A DNA stretch of 64,000 nt from Lacticaseibacillus sharpeae JCM 1186 = DSM 20505 (GCF_001436225.1 NZ_AYYO01000030.1:1-64000), one strand, 5' to 3'. Shown: positions 27,343-36,222, counted from the first letter of the stretch. Notes: a model not told the origin generated them from the letters alone. A program made the numbers and translations.

Positions 27343-30255
27343 ATGTCAGCGATTGGATCAATCTGGCATAAGTGGGATTTACATGTGCATACTGCAAGTT
27401 CATATGATTCTAAGTATAATGCAGCGGATCATGACATTAAATTGGTCTCAGCTTGGGTAAAGCATGGAATCTCTGCAGCAGCAATAACGGATCATGGAGT
27501 AATCGACGAAGAGCGGATTGCAAACATCCGGAAGATTATTTCAGACCGGAACTTAAACATTACGGTGTTTCCGGGTGTGGAACTGAGGACCGATACGGCT
27601 AGCTCGAATTTGCATGTAATTGGGATATTTTCTGAAATGTCGGATTTGCATGCGCTTGCAGAAGATTTTCGAGCCTTTGCTCGTCGCCATAATTTGATAG
27701 ATAATCCACAGACTGCATATGTTTCATTGCCAGATATTGTTAAATTTGTACGTGACGAACAGCATGGGCTAATATCGGTACATGATGGGAAGAAGAGTAA
27801 TGGCTTGGGAAAGGCGACTGGATTAAGCGGTTCTAAGGATGATCCCAATCGAGATTTTAAGACTTTACTGAGACATGACTTCAGGTCACAGGTTGACTTT
27901 CTAGACACTAATTCGGAGCAGTCTGCGGAAGCCTTGGTGGCATACGTATGCACGGGAGATTTGGACGGACTACCAGTCACAGTAAACAGTGATATTCATT
28001 CGCCAAAAGCATATCAAGCTGAAGCGGTGACATGGATTAAAGCGGAACTGACTTTTGATGGACTTAGAGAAGCATTTTCTCAACCAGCTGGTCGAATCTC
28101 GTTTAAGGTTATTCCGAAGGAACTGCAGGACCAAGGGTTGAGGAAAAATTCGACCATCTCCGAGATTGATGTACGGAGTGACGATGGAAAATCGGATTGG
28201 TACGGAAATTCATTGCAGTTACCGTTAAACCCAGGTCTAGTTACAATCATTGGAAACAAAGGAGCTGGTAAAAGTGCGCTTGCTGATGTACTCGGGCTTG
28301 ATGGTAGATCACGCAATTTGAACGATGCTTCGTTCTTGTCAAAGCATCGATTTAACGACAAATCAAGGTATGGTTCAAGGTTTAGCTCCCGCCTTCGATG
28401 GTGCGATGGGACCGAAGACGATTGGTTAAAGTTAGATCAGAAGCCGTCAAGTACGAACGGAAAAGTTGAATTCTTACCACAGAGTTATATCGAAAAAATA
28501 GCTTCATCCGTTAGCGACGAAGAACTGTCTAAAGAAATCCAGAAGATTGTATTTGACGCGCTTCCGAAAAGTAAACGTCTGGGACAGCGTTCTTGGGCAG
28601 CTCTGATTGAAAAACTAGAGCAAAAGTACACAACTAGCATTCAGGATGCCAGAACTAGATTGCAAAAAGTGAATATAGACATTCTGCAATTCGAATCAAA
28701 ATTAAAAGTCAGTTACCTTGAGGAGAGGCAAGAGAAACTTCATACTATTCAAGCTCAAATTAAGAGTATGGAATCAAATCCACCGAAGAAGCCGCTAATT
28801 GAAAATCCAGAATCGGATGAAAGCGAGAAAAGGCAAAGCTTAGTGGATAAGCTGAAGACTAACAAGAGGTTAAAAGAGACCGAGGAAAAGGAACAAGGAA
28901 ATATTTCACAATTCATATTAGATTTGAATGAATTGCAAAATAACGCTGATAAAGTAGTTAATACGATTAGTGAATATAATAAAACTGTCAAAAAATTTGT
29001 GGAAAAGTATAGTACACTTTTACCAAATTTGACTGAAATTACAGAACTTACTGAGACTATGCAAATTACGGCCAATATCTCATCAAACCGTCAATCGAGT
29101 CTCTCAAAGAATCAGGCTGCCGCTGAAAACAAAAAGAGCCAACTTCAAAATGCAATTGATGAGACAGCAAAGGAAATCGAAACATCTAATAAAGAAATCA
29201 ATCGACGGGATAGTAAGATGAGTATCCAGGGTAAGCAACAGGCACAATACCATGATGCTTTAGAAGCTTGGAATTCAAAACTATCTCTTCTAAAAATAGG
29301 GGATGAAGGGTTAGATACTGATTCTGAAAAATCGGTTCTGGAGGAAATTCAGAATTGCACAGAAAAGATTCCCAACCAAATTGCTGAGCTGTATAAGCAA
29401 CGTCATTCTCTTGTTGAGCAGATTTTGGATCTGATTAAAGAAAAAGGGAGGCAATTAGACGGACTGTATCTTGACGCTAAGCAGTACATTGATGTGCTGA
29501 ACAATGTGGATCAACAAAACGGTATTAACACAGAGCAAGATAGTGGTGTTGAATTTGTTGGATCCATTCAGCCAGTATCAGGATTTGTCCAGACCATACT
29601 CAGTAATGTTGACGGCAGAAAAGCTGGAAAACTACGAGGATCTAGTGAAGCCGCAGATTTTATTAATTCAGAGTTGGATAAAACTGACGTTTCCATCTCG
29701 AATCAAGTGATTGATTTCATTGAAGCAGTTCTTTATCAGAACGACCCAAAAACTAGTCGACCAGACTTTGACGGCTTAGAAGGAATCTTTCGAGATCGGG
29801 CCACTGCGTACGATTATTTGTTTGGTCTCGAATTTTTAGACGCGGAACTACGGCTCATGTACAACAAGCGTCCATTGCAGGCTCTGTCTGCTGGTGAGAA
29901 AGGACTGGTACTTCTTATTTTCTATCTTGGACTATCGCGGCGTGAATATCCGCTTGTAATTGACCAGCCAGAGGATAACTTAGATAATCAATCCATATTT
30001 AAGCATTTGGTACCGTATTTACGATATGCGAAAACGCAACGACAAATAATTGTTGTTACGCATAATCCAAACATTGCCATTGCGGCGGATGCCGATCAAG
30101 TGATTGTTGCCACCATGGACAAAAACACAAATACGTTTGGATTTATCAGCGGAGCCCTTGAGGATAAAGATATTAATACGCAAATTGTTGATGTCCTTGA
30201 AGGGACTAAGCCGGCATTTGATCTACGTGACCGACGTTACTCGTTGTTCGAGTAA
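27343..30255 (+). CDS. TrlF-type PHP-domain/SMC-like ATPase
   Basis: About 970 residues. The N-terminal PHP metal-dependent phosphoesterase domain shows WDLHVHTASS (HxH), ITDHGV and PGVELRT. An ABC/SMC-like ATPase then begins with Walker A IIGNKGAGKSALA (about 301-313), is interrupted by a long coiled coil (about residues 430-750), and closes with LSAGEKGLVLL (about 847), Walker B PLVIDQPEDNLD (about 868-879) and the H-loop VVTHNPN. PHP plus SMC ATPases accompany several defence systems, and TrlF is the annotation used for this layout. ATG 27343 has AAGGGG 8 nt before it. It follows the nuclease by 53 bp and ends the operon. It could be a DNA-end or foreign-DNA sensor and nuclease; its substrate is unknown. 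Confidence 0.88.
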   Translation: MSAIGSIWHKWDLHVHTASSYDSKYNAADHDIKLVSAWVKHGISAAAITDHGVIDEERIANIRKIISDRNLNITVFPGVELRTDTASSNLHVIGIFSEMSDLHALAEDFRAFARRHNLIDNPQTAYVSLPDIVKFVRDEQHGLISVHDGKKSNGLGKATGLSGSKDDPNRDFKTLLRHDFRSQVDFLDTNSEQSAEALVAYVCTGDLDGLPVTVNSDIHSPKAYQAEAVTWIKAELTFDGLREAFSQPAGRISFKVIPKELQDQGLRKNSTISEIDVRSDDGKSDWYGNSLQLPLNPGLVTIIGNKGAGKSALADVLGLDGRSRNLNDASFLSKHRFNDKSRYGSRFSSRLRWCDGTEDDWLKLDQKPSSTNGKVEFLPQSYIEKIASSVSDEELSKEIQKIVFDALPKSKRLGQRSWAALIEKLEQKYTTSIQDARTRLQKVNIDILQFESKLKVSYLEERQEKLHTIQAQIKSMESNPPKKPLIENPESDESEKRQSLVDKLKTNKRLKETEEKEQGNISQFILDLNELQNNADKVVNTISEYNKTVKKFVEKYSTLLPNLTEITELTETMQITANISSNRQSSLSKNQAAAENKKSQLQNAIDETAKEIETSNKEINRRDSKMSIQGKQQAQYHDALEAWNSKLSLLKIGDEGLDTDSEKSVLEEIQNCTEKIPNQIAELYKQRHSLVEQILDLIKEKGRQLDGLYLDAKQYIDVLNNVDQQNGINTEQDSGVEFVGSIQPVSGFVQTILSNVDGRKAGKLRGSSEAADFINSELDKTDVSISNQVIDFIEAVLYQNDPKTSRPDFDGLEGIFRDRATAYDYLFGLEFLDAELRLMYNKRPLQALSAGEKGLVLLIFYLGLSRREYPLVIDQPEDNLDNQSIFKHLVPYLRYAKTQRQIIVVTHNPNIAIAADADQVIVATMDKNTNTFGFISGALEDKDINTQIVDVLEGTKPAFDLRDRRYSLFE

Positions 30256-30382
30256 GAAAAAGGGATGATTAATGTATCCAGGTGAGCAGCCAAGAATTAT
30301 TGGAAAATCTCTTTAGAAGTTCTTTCGCTACACCTACTTCCAATTTCGTCATCACCATCAATTCTATTCAGCAACTTCAAAG

Positions 30383-30425
30383 CCCATATCTCGGCCCATA
30401 CCGTCGATGATATGGGTATTTTAAT
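30383..30425 (+). terminator. Terminator of the defence operon
   Basis: CCCATATC (30383-30390) pairs with GATATGGG (30409-30416), followed by TATTTTAATTT. Confidence 0.65.
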
Positions 30426-30599
30426 TTGCAGAAGAGCTTAGAAATTGAATCAATATTTCTCAATATTTCTTTTCTTGGAGCCAGTATCGCCGGCTGTATC
30501 GTCAAGTCCGTTAGCCAGTAACATTAAAATCCTGTTACAGTTCAACTTTCAGTTTCAAAACGCGTCCTACAAACCGTCTGTATATGGTGAGAGCGAAAG

Positions 30600-30760
30600 T
30601 TCTCACAGGCCTTCCGGAAGGGTCTTGAAACGTATCGCCGCCGCGCGCGGCGTGCAGCGCGAAAGCCGCTAGCGCGAGCGGCGGCGGTCGGCGTTAGCCG
30701 GCCGCCACAAGCCCCCGGTCTCTAATAGGGGGGCAAATATTAGAGACAAAATACACGTAA
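30600..30760 (+). other. GC-rich oriT/origin candidate of element 2
   Basis: A very GC-rich block (about 30640-30706) with nested small inverted repeats precedes a C-run at 30712-30716, CTAATA and a G-run at 30728-30733. A 9-bp inverted repeat, GTCTCTAAT (30718-30726) and ATTAGAGAC (30739-30747), overlaps it. The C-run, CTAAYA, G-run hairpin resembles the oriT of ICEBs1 and Tn916 as I recall it. It lies about 110 bp upstream of the gene for a MobT-type relaxase, the usual position. Confidence 0.7.
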
Positions 30761-30843
30761 GTAGGACGAAAGCGCCGGTGGCAAGCCACTTTGCGTAGGC
30801 AGATAGGTGGCTTTGCTGTCAGGTCGCTTCGAAAGGAGCTAAC

Positions 30844-32124
30844 ATGCTGAAAGATTTGAACTTAGTCGGCGGGATGACGAATACCGACTGGCTAAACCAG
30901 TTTCATGATGAGATGGGCACGCATAAGATTACTCAGGGCCAATTAGCGAAGACGGCTGATTACAGTCGATCGCATTTGAACCAGTTGCTCACAGGGAAGA
31001 ATCCGATTAACAAACAAGCGCGATTGCGGTTGACGTTAGCGTTGCGGTCACTGACAGGCCAGAACAACATTGACGTTTGCATTGATTATTTAGGTGTCAC
31101 CTTCAAGTCGCACGATTATGAAGAACTGGTGACGGAATTGTTCCAGATCAACTTGAATCACTTCAATCTTAAGGAAGGAGCGCGATACGGGTACGCAGCG
31201 ACTTTCAAATGCGGCGAGATTGACGTGTTACTGTCGCCATATCAAGATGTGAATGCGGACAGCTATGATCCAAGCGAAGATAGCGGCACGATGATTGAGC
31301 TGAAAGGTCAAGGTTGCCGCTACGTTGAATCGTATTTGCGTCAGCAGGATCGCACCTGGTACGACTTCTTGGAGACTTGTATCGCCCTTGGCGGTCACTT
31401 TACCCGCGTTGACCTCGCCATCAATGATCGTAACGGTTTGCTCGATGTGCCGACCTTGATTGAGAAGTGTGATCGCGATGAATTCACCTCGCGCTTTCAC
31501 GGCTTCCGTGATAATCGCACGAAGCAATGGGAGGTGTCAGGAAGAACTTTGTATCTGGGGTCGCCGCAAAGCGAAGTGTATTTCTGCATTTACGACAAGG
31601 CCTTTGAACAACACCAGAAGCACCCTGAGATTGCGATTGAAGACCAGCCGATACGCACGCGCTTTGAAGTCCGGTTACGTCGCAAGCGTGCCGCTGCTGC
31701 AATTAAGAATCTGTTGGCGGAGCGTGATCCAGAGAAAGTCGTGTTCGGCATTATCAACCGTTACCTGCGTTTCTTGACGCCGAGCCACAAAGCGAAGAGT
31801 CAGTGGGCGACAGATCCGCGTTGGGATGCTTTCATCGGCAATTATCGCGACAAGTTGCGATTATCAACCAATCCCGAACCATTGAGTTATGCGCACATTA
31901 ATCGCTGGCTTAAGAAGCAGGTTGCGCCGTCGCTGAAGATGTTGCAGCTGATTGATCAGTACAATGGTACAAACGAGTTGAAGGCAATCATTGACGGCGG
32001 CAAGCTGACGCAACGCCACTGGGACTTGATTCACCACTATCAGCACCACCGCAATGGTGTTTTGACGGATGTAGAACCGAGTGAGACATCAAAAAAGAGC
32101 GACTACGCCGACCAAAGCAAGTAG
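30844..32124 (+). CDS. MobT-type (Rep_trans) relaxase/replication initiator of element 2
   Basis: 426 residues. An N-terminal HTH (KITQGQLAKTADYSRSHLNQLLTG, about residues 29-52) is followed by a Rep_trans-family domain as in NicK of ICEBs1 and Orf20 of Tn916: IDYLGVTF, GGHFTRVDLAIND (acidic metal-site strand) and YFCIYDKAFEQ with a candidate nucleophile Tyr. Such proteins nick oriT for transfer and start rolling-circle replication. ATG 30844 follows AAAGGAGC. The oriT candidate lies directly upstream. Confidence 0.88.
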   Translation: MLKDLNLVGGMTNTDWLNQFHDEMGTHKITQGQLAKTADYSRSHLNQLLTGKNPINKQARLRLTLALRSLTGQNNIDVCIDYLGVTFKSHDYEELVTELFQINLNHFNLKEGARYGYAATFKCGEIDVLLSPYQDVNADSYDPSEDSGTMIELKGQGCRYVESYLRQQDRTWYDFLETCIALGGHFTRVDLAINDRNGLLDVPTLIEKCDRDEFTSRFHGFRDNRTKQWEVSGRTLYLGSPQSEVYFCIYDKAFEQHQKHPEIAIEDQPIRTRFEVRLRRKRAAAAIKNLLAERDPEKVVFGIINRYLRFLTPSHKAKSQWATDPRWDAFIGNYRDKLRLSTNPEPLSYAHINRWLKKQVAPSLKMLQLIDQYNGTNELKAIIDGGKLTQRHWDLIHHYQHHRNGVLTDVEPSETSKKSDYADQSK

Positions 32125-32201
32125 TCACCCCTCACAGATAAGATTTGGGTCCTATCTGGTTTGATTATCTCACTTCAATCAACGAGAAGGAAGTGACGTA
32201 A

Positions 32202-32408
32202 TTGGATAAGAGTTTTGTCTGCTATCAAGATCTGATGGCATTAGGCTTCAAGCAGCACACCGCGCGCGATATCATTAGACAAGCGAAGCAAAGGATGGTA
32301 CAAAAGGGTTATCCCTTGTATCTCAACCGAAACTTAGGGCGCGTGCCGCGCTCTGTCGTTGAGTCCATTCTCGGATCACCGATGAATGGAGCTGTTGAGA
32401 ATGAGTAA
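32202..32408 (+). CDS. DUF3173 family excisionase-like protein, element 2
   Basis: 68 residues with the DUF3173 signature (LMALGFKQHTARDIIRQAKQRMVQKGY and NRNLGRVP, in pieces). TTG 32202 lies behind AGAAGGAAG. The gene overlaps the integrase start by 8 bp, as in element 1. It is probably the directionality factor for excision. Confidence 0.85.
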   Translation: MDKSFVCYQDLMALGFKQHTARDIIRQAKQRMVQKGYPLYLNRNLGRVPRSVVESILGSPMNGAVENE

Positions 32409-33675
32409 AACCAAATATCCAGGCGTGTTCATAGACGCCAAAGGTAACTTCTACTATGAAACTGAGTTAGGCACCGACAAGATGAGTGGCAAGCGCGTCC
32501 GTAAGAAAGGGCGGAAGGACAGTCAAGGAATGCCATTCAGTACCGCGTTTGCGGCGAACAAGGAACTGACGCGGGTGAAGCGTGAATATCATAAGGCACA
32601 TGGGTTTACGAACTTCCGGATGACCTATCGCCAGTTCATGAAAGACGCGTATATCCCGGCATACAAAACCGACGTGGAGGAAAGCACCTTCGCTGTCCGT
32701 AACCGCAGCTTTGATATCTGCATCGCACGGTTTGGCGACTTGCTGCTGCGTGACATCGATATCACCGACGTACAGAACTTTCGCACCTGGCTGCTCACGG
32801 ATGAGAAAGACGGCGGTGCAGGCTACTCGCAAGGTTATGCTGGATTGGTGTTCGGCTGCTTCCGCAAGTCTCTTGACCACGCGGTGCAGATGCAGTACCT
32901 GTCCAGCAATGTGTCGAAGCGGGTCAAGGCGATTCCTAAGGCCAAAAGCAGCGTGCCGTTCTGGACGAAAGCTGAGTTTGAACAAGTCATCGCGCAAATC
33001 TGCATTGATGACATTTACGGTCACCTGAACTTCGTTATGCTGTGGCTGTACTTCCTGACTGGCGTGCGCGTCAACGAAGGCACGGCGCTGTGGTGGCGAG
33101 ATGTTGATCTCGCCAAGAAGCAACTACACGTTGACCACATGCTGGTGATGAAGAACCGGCATGACTGGGAGCGCCACGACTACACGAAGACAGACAGCGG
33201 CAAGCGCATCTTGACGCTTGATGATGACACCGTGGCAATTCTACGGCGCTGGCGCGAGGTGCAGCAGAGTTTCGGTCTGGGTGGGGTAGATGATTTCGTC
33301 ATGACCTACGATGGCTTGCCGATGACCAAGTCCACGATCTCGAGGATTATCCACCGCTACGCCAAGTTGGCGCAGGTGCACCCAGTCGAAGGCAAAGGGC
33401 TGCGCCACAGTCATGCGTCGTATCTCATCAATGAGTTCAACGTCTCCGTACTGGTGTTGTCCAAGCGCTTGGGCCATTCGTCACCTGAGATCACGCTGAA
33501 GCACTACTCGCACTTATGGGGCGGACTGGATGCAGATATCGCCGAACAGATTGCGGGTAACATCACGATCAAGACGGCGGGTCAGAATCAGGTGCGGTTC
33601 GTGGGGAATCAGGCGGTAAAGTACGATCAACTAAGCCCCGCCAAACTCCCCGCCAAAACAGTGGCTGAGGCATAG
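32401..33675 (+). CDS. int: Tyrosine recombinase/integrase of element 2
   Basis: 424 residues, same family and order as the integrase of element 1: N-terminal arm-binding region (GVFIDAKGNFYYETELG), core-binding domain, and catalytic TGVRVNEGTAL, LRHSHASYLI and LGHSSPEITLKHYSH with nucleophile Tyr. ATG 32401 is chosen over ATG 32386 by comparison with the homologue. It is more GC-rich than the element 1 copy, so the two diverged well before arriving here. The attR core is 44 bp beyond its stop. Confidence 0.94.
   Translation: MSKTKYPGVFIDAKGNFYYETELGTDKMSGKRVRKKGRKDSQGMPFSTAFAANKELTRVKREYHKAHGFTNFRMTYRQFMKDAYIPAYKTDVEESTFAVRNRSFDICIARFGDLLLRDIDITDVQNFRTWLLTDEKDGGAGYSQGYAGLVFGCFRKSLDHAVQMQYLSSNVSKRVKAIPKAKSSVPFWTKAEFEQVIAQICIDDIYGHLNFVMLWLYFLTGVRVNEGTALWWRDVDLAKKQLHVDHMLVMKNRHDWERHDYTKTDSGKRILTLDDDTVAILRRWREVQQSFGLGGVDDFVMTYDGLPMTKSTISRIIHRYAKLAQVHPVEGKGLRHSHASYLINEFNVSVLVLSKRLGHSSPEITLKHYSHLWGGLDADIAEQIAGNITIKTAGQNQVRFVGNQAVKYDQLSPAKLPAKTVAEA
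33636..33656 (+). repeat. Arm-type repeats, right end of element 2
   Basis: CCCCGCCAA at 33636-33644 and 33648-33656, 12-bp period, inside the last integrase codons. It mirrors the pair at 20232/20244 at the left end. Confidence 0.7.
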
Positions 33676-33718
33676 AAACCTAGTGATGACGCGGGATAGC
33701 GCCGCTGAAGATACGCTC

Positions 33719-33730
33719 GAATGGGAATAA
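33719..33730 (+). other. attR core, distal end of the tandem array
   Basis: Third exact copy of GAATGGGAATAA. Chromosomal sequence resumes after it. Confidence 0.88.
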
Positions 33731-33837
33731 TGGTGATACCCAACTTGAAGTAAAAAGGCCGGTTTAAAGCCAATTTGGATTTTTCTAAAGGACTTAAAAC
33801 GGGTTAAATTCACTTAATAATAGGAGCTGCTCCGTGC

Positions 33838-33900
33838 AAACAAAACCCGGCACAGCCAGTACGCATTCTCGCGTGCAGGCGGTGCCGGGTTTTGTTTGTT
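33838..33900. terminator. Large terminator hairpin, probably the original guaA terminator
   Basis: AAACAAAACCCGGCAC (33838-33853) is the exact inverse of GTGCCGGGTTTTGTTT (33882-33897). A-rich and T-rich flanks make it bidirectional. In an element-free strain it should sit about 110-180 bp after guaA. Confidence 0.85.
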
Positions 33901-34052
33901 TTAGATGACGTCAGTGATTACCCAATTATTGCTTTGTTTGGAAAAGGGTCAAGGACGCACTGAGATACTTGGCTCATGTCGTTAGCAGTATCGAGGTACT
34001 TTACAGGTAAGTTGCCGGTTAGGCTGCTTTCAGTATCATTGGTTATTGTCGA

Positions 34053-35462
34053 TTATTTATTCGCAAGATTGACGAAGTTCCGGTATTCAACGGCAAAGTG
34101 CCGATTGTGATCGTCGAAGAAAATCTGGGGTGCGGCTTTCGGCCACCAAACGTGTAGGCGGAAATTACCGCCATCTTCGGTATCACGATATTCAGTGACG
34201 CCGCAGCCCCACGTCGTTCCATCAGCGAACTTCACATTGGAAAATGATTTGTGCGGATAGTCGGGCGAAACTGCCGTATGCACGAAGTCGGGAAGGTCGG
34301 CACCCGTTGCACTTGGAAAGACGGCCGCGTTGGTTGGTAGGCCGCCAAGTGTTTCAACAATCCCAGATTTCAGTAGCAGATAGTGTTCTGGATGTGCAGG
34401 GAACACCACGTCGGCTAGAACTTGATCACGCTCGGCGGGGGTACCTGTGATGGCTTTGCGCATCTGTTTGGCTTGCCATTGGACATAATCTGTCGCAGAC
34501 ATACCGTGTAAATCAACTTGCACGAACACTTCTTTGAATTCGCCATGCGATGCTTCTAGATATTTCTTAATTCGTTTTTCGTTTTCGATCATCTCTGGTG
34601 CAATTAAGGCTTGCAGACGTTCTTGACCTAGCAGTTCCTTGATGTTCGCCAGTGCGCGACGAGAAGCTAGTAGTTCCCATTCATCGACCTTAGCCTCGTC
34701 AGCATCGCCAAGTTGTGTGTGAAAATCAACGCTTACAGTAGCTAAGTCTTTTCCCAGACCGGTCGCAGCGAGGCGAACAAAGTTGCGATACTCAACCGCG
34801 AAATGGCGATTGTGGTCATCAAAGAAAATCTGGGGAGCGGCTTTTGGCCACCAAACGTGCAAACGGAAGCTGCCACCGTCGTCTGTGTCGCGATATTCTG
34901 TGACGCCGCAGCCCCAGATTGTGCCGTCTGCTAGTGAGACATTTGAGAATGACTTATGCGGGTAATTCGGATCAGTTGCATCATGAACGAAATCAGGAAC
35001 CTCTTTTCCATCTGCACTTGGAATAACTGTCGCATTGGTTGGCAAGCCGCCAAGTGTTTCAACAATTCCAGACTGCAATAACAGATAGTGTTCTGGATGT
35101 GAAGGGAAGATGACATCTTGAAGAACATCTGCGCGTTCTTCTTTGGTGCCTGTGATGGCTTTGCGCATCTGATTGGCTTGCCAGGTCACATATTCCGTGG
35201 CAGTCAGGCCGTGCAGATCAACTTGCACAAAGACATCCTTGAACTCGCCGTTTGATGCTTGCACCAACTCATGAATACGATGATCACTTTCATCCATTTC
35301 AGGTTGGATTAAGGCTTTCAGTGCCTCTTGACCAAGACTGGATTTAATATTGCGTAGAGCCCGGTGAGCGGCTTGTAGTTCCCAAACGTTGACCTGGGCG
35401 TTATCGGCATCACCTAATTGGGTGTGAAAATTGACGCGGACGTTCGAATCAGAGTTTGTCAT
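34053..35462 (-). CDS. Internally duplicated protein of unknown function
   Basis: A 469-residue protein built of two near-identical units of about 225 residues (about 7-233 and 241-467). Each begins with VxFHTQLGDAD and contains FVQVDLHG, QMRKAITGT, FPSHPEHYLLL or FPAHPEHYLLL, SGIVETLGGLPTNA and an aromatic C-terminal part (RLHVWWPKAAPQIFFDDHNRHFAVEYRNFV, in pieces). There is no signal peptide and I recognise no family. It is transcribed divergently from a TetR regulator, with inverted operator halves between, so it is probably that regulator's target. Confidence 0.8.
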   Translation of the reverse strand: MTNSDSNVRVNFHTQLGDADNAQVNVWELQAAHRALRNIKSSLGQEALKALIQPEMDESDHRIHELVQASNGEFKDVFVQVDLHGLTATEYVTWQANQMRKAITGTKEERADVLQDVIFPSHPEHYLLLQSGIVETLGGLPTNATVIPSADGKEVPDFVHDATDPNYPHKSFSNVSLADGTIWGCGVTEYRDTDDGGSFRLHVWWPKAAPQIFFDDHNRHFAVEYRNFVRLAATGLGKDLATVSVDFHTQLGDADEAKVDEWELLASRRALANIKELLGQERLQALIAPEMIENEKRIKKYLEASHGEFKEVFVQVDLHGMSATDYVQWQAKQMRKAITGTPAERDQVLADVVFPAHPEHYLLLKSGIVETLGGLPTNAAVFPSATGADLPDFVHTAVSPDYPHKSFSNVKFADGTTWGCGVTEYRDTEDGGNFRLHVWWPKAAPQIFFDDHNRHFAVEYRNFVNLANK

Positions 35463-35494
35463 TTGAATTCTCCTTTGTTGGGATGTATATTTAC

Positions 35495-35590
35495 TTTACA
35501 CATGTCATTTTATGCAGACTATCTTTGTAATACCAGCGACACCTGTTGACCTAGCGAACAGTAGATTAACACCTTTGGCAAATGTGTAAA
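35495..35590. promoter_or_regulatory. Divergent regulatory region with inverted TetR-type half-sites
   Basis: TTTACACAT (35495-35503) and its exact inverse ATGTGTAAA (35582-35590) lie one near each gene of a divergent pair. They are candidate binding sites of the TetR protein, allowing it to control both itself and the duplicated protein. No clear consensus promoter boxes were found. Confidence 0.5.
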
Positions 35591-35619
35591 CTTAGTTTGC
35601 AGCAGAAAGGAAATTAACC

Positions 35620-36180
35620 ATGGCCGATCATCGTTATCAACGTACTGACATAGATATTCAGAATGCCTTTTTGCACCTCGTCGATCGAATGCCGTATGAA
35701 CAGGTAACTGTCGCGCAAGTGGTTGAGGAGGCGATGATCACTCGGACGACCTTCTACAACCACTATCAGGATTTGCCTACGCTGGCGACGCAGATGATTC
35801 ACGCGTTGCTGGCTGAATTTGCGGAGGTGTTAAACAAACGATTTACGCTAGCGCCTGATACAGGAAATGTTCATCAGATCATAACGTCGTTGTTACCAGA
35901 AGTGCAGCAAGTTGTGTTGACCCAGCGCGAAAAAACCAGAGTACTTCGTAAAATCACCGTGGGTGGCCTCACGATTGACCGCGGTATACATCAAATTGTT
36001 CAACAGATTACTCATCAGAGCTTGCGAGATGAATCGGGGACATATGAACAAGCAATTCTTAATGCTATTTTGGCAACTGGCCTTGATCATTTTCTCGATA
36101 CCGGCGAACTTCCATCGATGACCTCGATTCAAACCAGTTTGCAGAATATTGCGGCACTGATTTTGCCCAGCGATGTATGA
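35620..36180 (+). CDS. TetR family transcriptional regulator
   Basis: 186 residues with an N-terminal TetR helix-turn-helix: AFLHLVDRMPYEQVTVAQVVEEAMITRTTFYNHYQD (in pieces, residues 11-46), ending in the typical TxxTFYxHY recognition helix. The C-terminal ligand domain is helical and not assignable. ATG 35620 follows AGAAAGGA. It is divergent from the duplicated protein gene, which it may repress. Confidence 0.88.
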   Translation: MADHRYQRTDIDIQNAFLHLVDRMPYEQVTVAQVVEEAMITRTTFYNHYQDLPTLATQMIHALLAEFAEVLNKRFTLAPDTGNVHQIITSLLPEVQQVVLTQREKTRVLRKITVGGLTIDRGIHQIVQQITHQSLRDESGTYEQAILNAILATGLDHFLDTGELPSMTSIQTSLQNIAALILPSDV

Positions 36181-36181
36181 A

Positions 36182-36222
36182 AAGGCCACGCTAGCAAAGT
36201 AACGGTGGCTATTTTTTTGTCA
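36182..36222 (+). terminator. Terminator of the tetR gene
   Basis: GGCCAC and GTGGCT pair around an AT-rich loop, followed by ATTTTTTT. Confidence 0.65.

Larger units (their letters stand above)
20143..33730 (+). mobile_element. Integrative and mobilizable element 2 (four-gene defence cargo)
   Basis: This element of about 13.6 kb lies between the cores at 20131 and 33719. Order: arm repeats, EcsC-like gene, methyltransferase-helicase-GIY-YIG nuclease-TrlF operon, GC-rich oriT candidate, MobT-type relaxase, DUF3173 gene, tyrosine integrase, arm repeats, attR. It has no coupling or secretion genes of its own, fitting an IME that borrows an ICE conjugation machine. Confidence 0.88.

Noticed and set aside
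21465-30255. BREX, DISARM or classical Type I restriction system
   Set aside because: No pglZ, brxL, drmA/B/C or hsdS-like genes are present; the gene set differs.
9657-33730. Prophage
   Set aside because: No capsid, portal, terminase, tail, holin or lysin genes; the content is that of mobilizable elements.
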